Shown here: positions 4,678 through 5,430 of the stretch, piece by piece
Layout: each line of letters starts with the position of its first letter
Numbering within the stretch: position 1 is the first letter of the stretch
Origin: Candidatus Lindowiibacteriota bacterium
GTDB lineage: Bacteria > Lindowbacteria > 2-12-FULL-62-27
Assembly: GCA_023249255.1 (NCBI GenBank)
Contig: JAHFCY010000221.1
Span: 1 to 5,430 of the forward strand
DNA: 5,430 nucleotides
Direction of reading: 5' to 3'
Translations under genes and position numbers: made by a program
The notes under the pieces: model-generated
Told to the model about the DNA's origin: nothing
The model's input: only the letters and a program-made list of their open reading frames with translations
The model's database searches: none

Positions 4678-4982
4678 AGGACAACCACCGCCTCGACAAG
4701 TTCGACAGGCTTTTCCTGTCGCTGGATCGGCAACATCGAGACCACACCCGGAGTCAACGGCAACGCCTTGTTGTCCACCGCCCGCAGAATTTCATCATAT
4801 ACGTCCGGTGCATATTTCGTAGAATATCCCAAGGCGATTTGTTGCGCGCGACGGAAAGCAACCGTAAGGATAACCTGTTGCCGCGTCCCACGTTTTCGGA
4901 TTGCGTTCAATGCGGGGTCGTTTTCATCCTCGAAGATCGTCAAGCCATCCGGGCGAATAATTGGAACGATGTTATTTTTCAT
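4674..4982 (-). CDS. Hypothetical protein, 102 aa
   Basis: ATG at 4982 is preceded by AGAGGTGA at good spacing. A GTG at 5045 in the same frame would add 21 residues but has no ribosome binding site. The protein starts MKNNIVPIIRPDGLTIFEDE, has a basic middle (NAIRKRGTRQQVILTVAFRR) with a probable amphipathic helix, then KYAPDVYDEILRAVDNK and a valine-rich C-terminus (VELVEAVVVL). No signal peptide, membrane span or catalytic motif is visible. The IRKRGTRQQV region could contact nucleic acid, but this is speculative. The TGA overlaps the following GTG by 4 nt. No family recognised. It lies between the ligase and the amber-interrupted gene and shares their GC-rich codon use. Confidence 0.8.
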   Translation of the reverse strand: MKNNIVPIIRPDGLTIFEDENDPALNAIRKRGTRQQVILTVAFRRAQQIALGYSTKYAPDVYDEILRAVDNKALPLTPGVVSMLPIQRQEKPVELVEAVVVL

Positions 4983-5047
4983 TGGGGTCTCACCTCTACC
5001 ACATAGCATGGCGGTAGTCGGGTCGATCGACATGGGAATAGGCACAT
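4979..5047 (-). CDS. Doubtful 22-aa ORF between ligase and the 102-aa gene
   Basis: ATG at 5047 opens a 22-codon frame with three cysteines, MCLFPCRSTRLPPCYVVEVR followed by PQ. Its TGA overlaps the next ATG (ATGA), the same junction style as elsewhere here. No ribosome binding site precedes it, and the start sits inside a hairpin. It is reported because it fills most of the roughly 120-nt gap after the ligase and because of its junction; it could easily be chance. Confidence 0.22.
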   Translation of the reverse strand: MCLFPCRSTRLPPCYVVEVRPQ

Positions 5048-5062
5048 CAAAATTTTTGTGCC
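5041..5062. repeat. Imperfect hairpin after the ligase gene
   Basis: GGCACA (5041-5046) and TGTGCC (5057-5062) form a 6-bp perfect stem around a 10-nt centre rich in A and T (AAAATTTT). It lies about 40 nt downstream of the ligase stop on the minus strand. No T-run follows on that strand, so it is not a convincing terminator. It might be an operator or a structure that limits translation of the short frame starting within it. Confidence 0.3.
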
Positions 5063-5101
5063 AAGCCTTTTTCAGAAGGTACAGGGTTGGCTTGTTGCCG
5101 A

Positions 5102-5430
5102 TTATTCCGGTTTGTATTTGACTTGGCAGAGTCGGCAGTTCTCGGTGTCTTCATCATCTCGCACTCCGAGACACCGGGGCTGAACGAGCGATCCGCCTCT
5201 GTGTCCGTAGAGGTAAAGGATTTCCACGACCTCGCCGACTTTGGGAATTTCCTGGTTTGGAGGGATTGTGACATTACCAACGTCTACCCGTACCTTTCCA
5301 TCGACCAGTTGCAGGCCGACGCTTCTTTTGTCATTGATTCGGGAGACGATCGCGGAGAGCGTCGCCTCAAATTTGAATTTGAGCTGAGTTCCTCCGCTGT
5401 TCGGCTTGCCCGGTGTGTAAGGGGCGGCTT
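5102..5430 (-). CDS. ATP-dependent DNA ligase, C-terminal OB-fold part (5' end outside window)
   Basis: The open frame enters at the right edge and ends at TAA (5104-5102), giving 108 visible residues. Diagnostic stretches are PYTPGKPNSGGTQLKFKF, then IVSRINDKRSVGLQLVDG, VGNVTIPPNQEIPKVGE, VVEILYLYGHRGGSLVQP and LGVRDD. I recognise this layout (linker, beta strand, 'NDKRSV', 'VGNVTIPPN', 'YLY-x-x-x-GGSL-x-QP') as the C-terminal oligonucleotide-binding domain of phage/plasmid-type ATP-dependent DNA ligases, which seal nicked DNA during replication or repair. The nucleotidyltransferase domain with the KxDG lysine would lie to the right, out of view, so activity cannot be judged. The tail ENCRLCQVKYKPE has a C-x-x-C pair (98, 101). 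It is probably the upstream member of the operon. Codon use is GC-rich. Confidence 0.82.
   Translation of the reverse strand, partial: AAPYTPGKPNSGGTQLKFKFEATLSAIVSRINDKRSVGLQLVDGKVRVDVGNVTIPPNQEIPKVGEVVEILYLYGHRGGSLVQPRCLGVRDDEDTENCRLCQVKYKPE

Noticed and set aside
4467-5121. Plus-strand ORFs of 179 and 151 codons
   Set aside because: Antisense to the 102-aa gene and the amber-interrupted gene, which have good ribosome binding sites and coupled junctions.
5143-5176. 8-bp inverted repeat CGGTGTCT/AGACACCG with an 18-nt loop
   Set aside because: Lies within the conserved ligase coding tail, long loop and no T-run; most likely a by-product of codons.
5047-5280. Minus-strand 77-codon ORF
   Set aside because: Out-of-frame overlap with the well-supported ligase C-terminus; Ser/Lys/Thr-rich composition looks like a shadow.

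Overview
The window looks like part of a bacterial mobile or viral genome: a phage, phage-plasmid or integrative element. All supportable genes lie on the minus strand, so transcription runs from the right edge to the left. They are packed end to end with 1-4 nt start/stop overlaps and are mostly very small. Strong purine-rich ribosome binding sites (GGAGGT, AGGAGGTGATC, GGGGAGGG) precede several of them, which points to a bacterial host. The host lineage cannot be read from the sequence. No rRNA, complete tRNA, CRISPR array, transposase or integrase was seen.

Region by region, in transcription order. The right edge (5430-5102) carries the C-terminal part of a protein that I read as the OB-fold end of an ATP-dependent DNA ligase of the phage/plasmid type. 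Then come a doubtful 22-codon ORF, an unrecognised 102-aa protein (4982-4674), and a GTG-start gene (4677-4516) interrupted by an in-frame amber codon. A small conserved-looking 71-aa protein follows (4479-4264). A loosely organised stretch (4263-3951) holds a T-arm-like hairpin, a possible 36-aa ORF and a perfect inverted repeat. Next are a 55-aa protein and a 68-aa DpnD/PcfM-like protein joined by TGATG (3950-3577). A zone of microgenes (3506-3274) leads directly into the TTG start of the largest gene.

That gene (3277-1139, 712 aa) is the centrepiece. It has a long, unrecognised, mostly helical N-terminal region and a clear PD-(D/E)XK nuclease motif set near residues 492-605. Its base composition is visibly more AT-rich than that of the surrounding small genes. 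Downstream are a possible 33-aa ORF, an acidic 82-aa protein, a TPGPW-type phage protein (766-431) and a doubtful 58-aa ORF. At the left edge is the start of another AT-rich gene (249-1) whose visible part resembles a second, divergent restriction-endonuclease-like fold (GIDGY ... VYQVYGP).

My reading is that a phage/plasmid accessory operon of tiny genes downstream of a DNA ligase carries two imported AT-rich nuclease-like genes. The 712-aa protein, possibly with its 43-aa upstream partner and the left-edge gene, is a candidate for an undescribed anti-phage or inter-element conflict system. The nuclease motif is seen directly; the defence role is inference.
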